6,640 nt of DNA from Candidatus Parcubacteria bacterium. GTDB lineage: Bacteria > Patescibacteriota > Patescibacteriia > UBA1558 > GWA2-36-10. Position numbers and translations under genes: made by a program. Under the pieces are notes generated by a model that was not told the origin of the DNA, did not search any database, and saw nothing but the letters and a program-made list of their open reading frames with translations. The stretch's first letter is position 1; each line of letters opens with the position of its first letter. Shown piece by piece: positions 5,029 through 6,640 of this stretch. The stretch lies in the NCBI GenBank assembly GCA_030632225.1, contig DAOVVF010000027.1, positions 1 to 6,640 on the forward strand, read 5' to 3'.

Positions 5029-5542
5029 AGATAAAGATATTGCTAAAAAAGATACTGATTTTGAGATAGATCAGTTATATAATAGGCCTAAGTTAAGAGA
5101 AGCCGCTCGAGTTGTTATATTTGATCCTGAGGATAGAATAGCCTTACTTTTTGTTTCTAGACTTAACTACTATAAACTACCAGGTGGAGGTATAGATAAA
5201 GGAGAAACTAAAATGGCAGCTTTAGTTAGAGAATGTTTAGAAGAAACAGGTTGCTATATTGAAGCTATTAAAGAATTAGGTATGGTTGTAGAATACAAGG
5301 AAAGAATACCGCAAGAACAAAGATCATATTGCTATATAGCTAAATTACAAGGAGACAAAGGAGAACCTAGTTTTGAACAAGGAGAGATAGATGATGGTTT
5401 TGAATTACTGTGGACAGGTATAGATGAAGCTATTGAGTTGATTAAAAATACTGAAACTAATAGCTATCTTGGTAATTTTATCATCCAAAGAGAATTAGCT
5501 ATATTAAACAAAGCTAAAGAATTAATTGCTAATGAAGGATAA
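5006..5542 (+). CDS. Nudix hydrolase
   Basis: Nudix enzymes hydrolyse nucleoside diphosphates linked to another moiety, using divalent metal. The 178-residue product carries a complete Nudix box (G-x5-E-x7-REuxEExGu) at 61-83: Gly61, Glu67, then RECLEETGC at 75-83, with the metal-binding Glu residues intact. The preceding strand AARVVIFDPEDRIALLFVSR (33-52) and YKLPGGG (56-62) are typical of the fold. Residues 1-30 precede the usual domain start and may be a small extension. The C-terminal part (DDGFELLWTGIDEAIELI) resembles other Nudix proteins. Substrate cannot be read from the sequence. The start ATG lies within the scpB end (23 nt overlap), without a Shine-Dalgarno sequence, and I see no better start before the domain. 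The gene end overlaps the next gene by 11 nt. Confidence 0.9.
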   Translation: MEILLTIKDKDIAKKDTDFEIDQLYNRPKLREAARVVIFDPEDRIALLFVSRLNYYKLPGGGIDKGETKMAALVRECLEETGCYIEAIKELGMVVEYKERIPQEQRSYCYIAKLQGDKGEPSFEQGEIDDGFELLWTGIDEAIELIKNTETNSYLGNFIIQRELAILNKAKELIANEG

Positions 5543-6224
5543 AGAAACAATTAGATTAGCTAAATATATAGCTTTAGCAGGTATTTGTTCTAGACGTAAA
5601 GCAGAGGAGCTAATAAAGGCTGGCAAAGTTAAAATAGCTAACAAAGTAATTAAAGAAGTAAGTACTAATGTTTTAGCTAGTGCTAAGGATATAACAGTAG
5701 ATAATAGATTGATAAAAGCTGAAGCTAAAGTATATTATTTGTTAAACAAGCCTTTAGACTATATCTGTTCAGTTAAAGATCCTCATAACCCTCAGACAGT
5801 CATATCCTTAGTACCAAAGCAATACAAAGTATTTCCAGTTGGTAGATTAGATAAGAATTCAACTGGATTGTTACTGCTAACTAATGATGGAGATCTGGCA
5901 TACAAACTAACTCATCCAAGCTTTGTGGTTAGTAAAAAATCTTTAGATAAAGTAAATATAGTAATAGATAAAAATTTAATTCCTGCCTTAAGAAAAGGTG
6001 TTAAGCTAGAAGAAGGTTTAGCTAAAGCTGATAAGGTTGTATTAAAGAGCAAGAATAGTTTAGCTATTGTTATCCATCAGGGATGGAAAAGACAGATTAG
6101 AAGAATGTTAGATAGTTTAGACTACAAAGTAATCTCTTTAACTAGAATAGCTGAAGGTAAGCTAAAGCTAGATAAACTAGCTGTAGGAAAATATAAACAA
6201 TTAAATAAGCAAGATATAATATGA
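5532..6224 (+). CDS. rluB: RsuA/RluB-family rRNA pseudouridine synthase with atypical Tyr-motif
   Basis: Members isomerise a specific uridine in rRNA; RluB acts on 23S and RsuA on 16S rRNA, and the synteny with scpAB favours the RluB side. The 230-residue product has an N-terminal S4 RNA-binding domain (IRLAKYIALAGICSRRKAEE, 7-26) followed by the catalytic domain. The catalytic aspartate is Asp107 in VGRLDKNSTGLLLLTNDGD (103-121). The C-terminal block GWKRQIRRML (184-193) is also typical. In the stretch after LTHPS, where family members have a K/R-x-Tyr motif (EREYAVRV in E. coli RluB), this protein reads SKKSLDKV (134-141), so Ser137 replaces the conserved Tyr. The frame extends to a TTG at 5526, but the ATG at 5532 is the natural start; it overlaps the Nudix stop by 11 nt. 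No Shine-Dalgarno sequence. Confidence 0.88.
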   Translation: MKDKETIRLAKYIALAGICSRRKAEELIKAGKVKIANKVIKEVSTNVLASAKDITVDNRLIKAEAKVYYLLNKPLDYICSVKDPHNPQTVISLVPKQYKVFPVGRLDKNSTGLLLLTNDGDLAYKLTHPSFVVSKKSLDKVNIVIDKNLIPALRKGVKLEEGLAKADKVVLKSKNSLAIVIHQGWKRQIRRMLDSLDYKVISLTRIAEGKLKLDKLAVGKYKQLNKQDII

Positions 6225-6640
6225 ATTTGTGGACATTAATTTCAGCAATAATACTATCAGTAGGTTTAAGTTCTTCTAATTTCTATTATCTACCAACTAT
6301 TAATCTAGTTAATGATAATCAGGTTCAATTGCATCAGCAAGTTTTACCTGAATCAGCTAATATACCTCATAAGAAGGATAATAATTCTTTGGGAGTTAGA
6401 ATAACTTCTCAATCAGCTGCTGTCATGGATAAGGATACAGGAGTAGTTCTTTGGCAAAAGAATGCAGAACAAACTAGATCTTTAGCTAGTATTACTAAGT
6501 TAATGACAGCTTTAGTATTCTTAGATAATAATCCTGGTTGGTATACACAAGTTACTTTAGAACAAAAGGACGAAATGAATGCTAATGCTCCTAATATTAA
6601 CAGGGGAGAAACAGTTTTTGTTAAAGATTTGTTTTATACT
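6221..6640 (+). CDS. D-alanyl-D-alanine carboxypeptidase, peptidase S11 family (3' truncated)
   Basis: Low-molecular-weight penicillin-binding proteins of this family trim the terminal D-Ala of peptidoglycan stem peptides outside the membrane. The first 140 residues are present; the rest lies beyond the window. The N-terminus MNLWTLISAIILSVGLSS is a hydrophobic signal sequence, followed by a polar linker of about 40 residues. The catalytic domain begins near SQSAAVMDKDTGVVLW (63-78) and contains the S-x-x-K motif as Ser90-Ile-Thr-Lys93 within SLASITKLMTALVFL, the acylated serine and general-base lysine of the DacA/PBP5 type. The later SxN and KTG motifs are not visible. The start overlaps the rluB stop as ATGA, so the two are co-transcribed and probably translationally coupled. 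No Shine-Dalgarno sequence is present. Confidence 0.93.
   Translation, partial: MNLWTLISAIILSVGLSSSNFYYLPTINLVNDNQVQLHQQVLPESANIPHKKDNNSLGVRITSQSAAVMDKDTGVVLWQKNAEQTRSLASITKLMTALVFLDNNPGWYTQVTLEQKDEMNANAPNINRGETVFVKDLFYT

Noticed and set aside
6211..6240. Recoding of TGA (as in Gracilibacteria) at the end of rluB
   Set aside because: The family length is complete at the TGA, and the ATGA overlap with the carboxypeptidase start is an ordinary operon junction.

Overview
The window looks like a piece of an AT-rich, gene-dense bacterial chromosome, most likely from the Patescibacteria/CPR (Parcubacteria-like) group. Three things point that way: an aspartyl-tRNA synthetase lacking the GAD insertion domain, core genes that start without a Shine-Dalgarno sequence, and small conserved-hypothetical proteins of a kind I associate with that group. 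This placement is an inference from style and was not tested with a tree. The standard code fits: TGA ends the rluB-like gene inside an ATGA overlap with the next start.

Layout. Bases 1-243 are the 3' end of an unidentified plus-strand gene. aspS follows at 258-1670. From about 1671 to 3717 there is a separately transcribed block. It holds a candidate small RNA of about 90 nt with its own promoter and terminator, then a promoter abutting that terminator that drives three unrecognised genes (a three-pass membrane protein, a small CxxC/His-rich protein and a small probably beta-rich protein). Two hairpin terminators facing opposite ways come next, and then a minus-strand gene of the PHA_gran_rgn (polyhydroxyalkanoic acid system) type.

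A divergent promoter pair (3679-3746) starts that minus-strand gene and, on the plus strand, a tightly packed operon: scpA, scpB, a Nudix hydrolase, an RsuA/RluB-family pseudouridine synthase, and a D-alanyl-D-alanine carboxypeptidase that runs off the right edge. Genes in this operon are 1 nt apart or overlap by 4 to 23 nt. ScpA and ScpB are the non-SMC subunits of the chromosome condensation complex. Their proximity to an rluB-like gene and a carboxypeptidase recalls the scpA-scpB/dacB/rluB neighbourhood of Firmicutes.

The most notable features are: (1) the unidentified stand-alone RNA with pseudoknot potential between aspS and the three-gene operon; (2) a sharp split in translation starts, with all four genes of the middle block having strong GGAG/GGAGG sites and the six starts of the core genes having none; (3) the unknown three-gene operon itself; (4) the GAD-less AspRS; and (5) a Ser where RsuA/RluB enzymes carry a conserved Tyr. 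I saw no CRISPR array, tRNA, rRNA, insertion sequence or attachment site.
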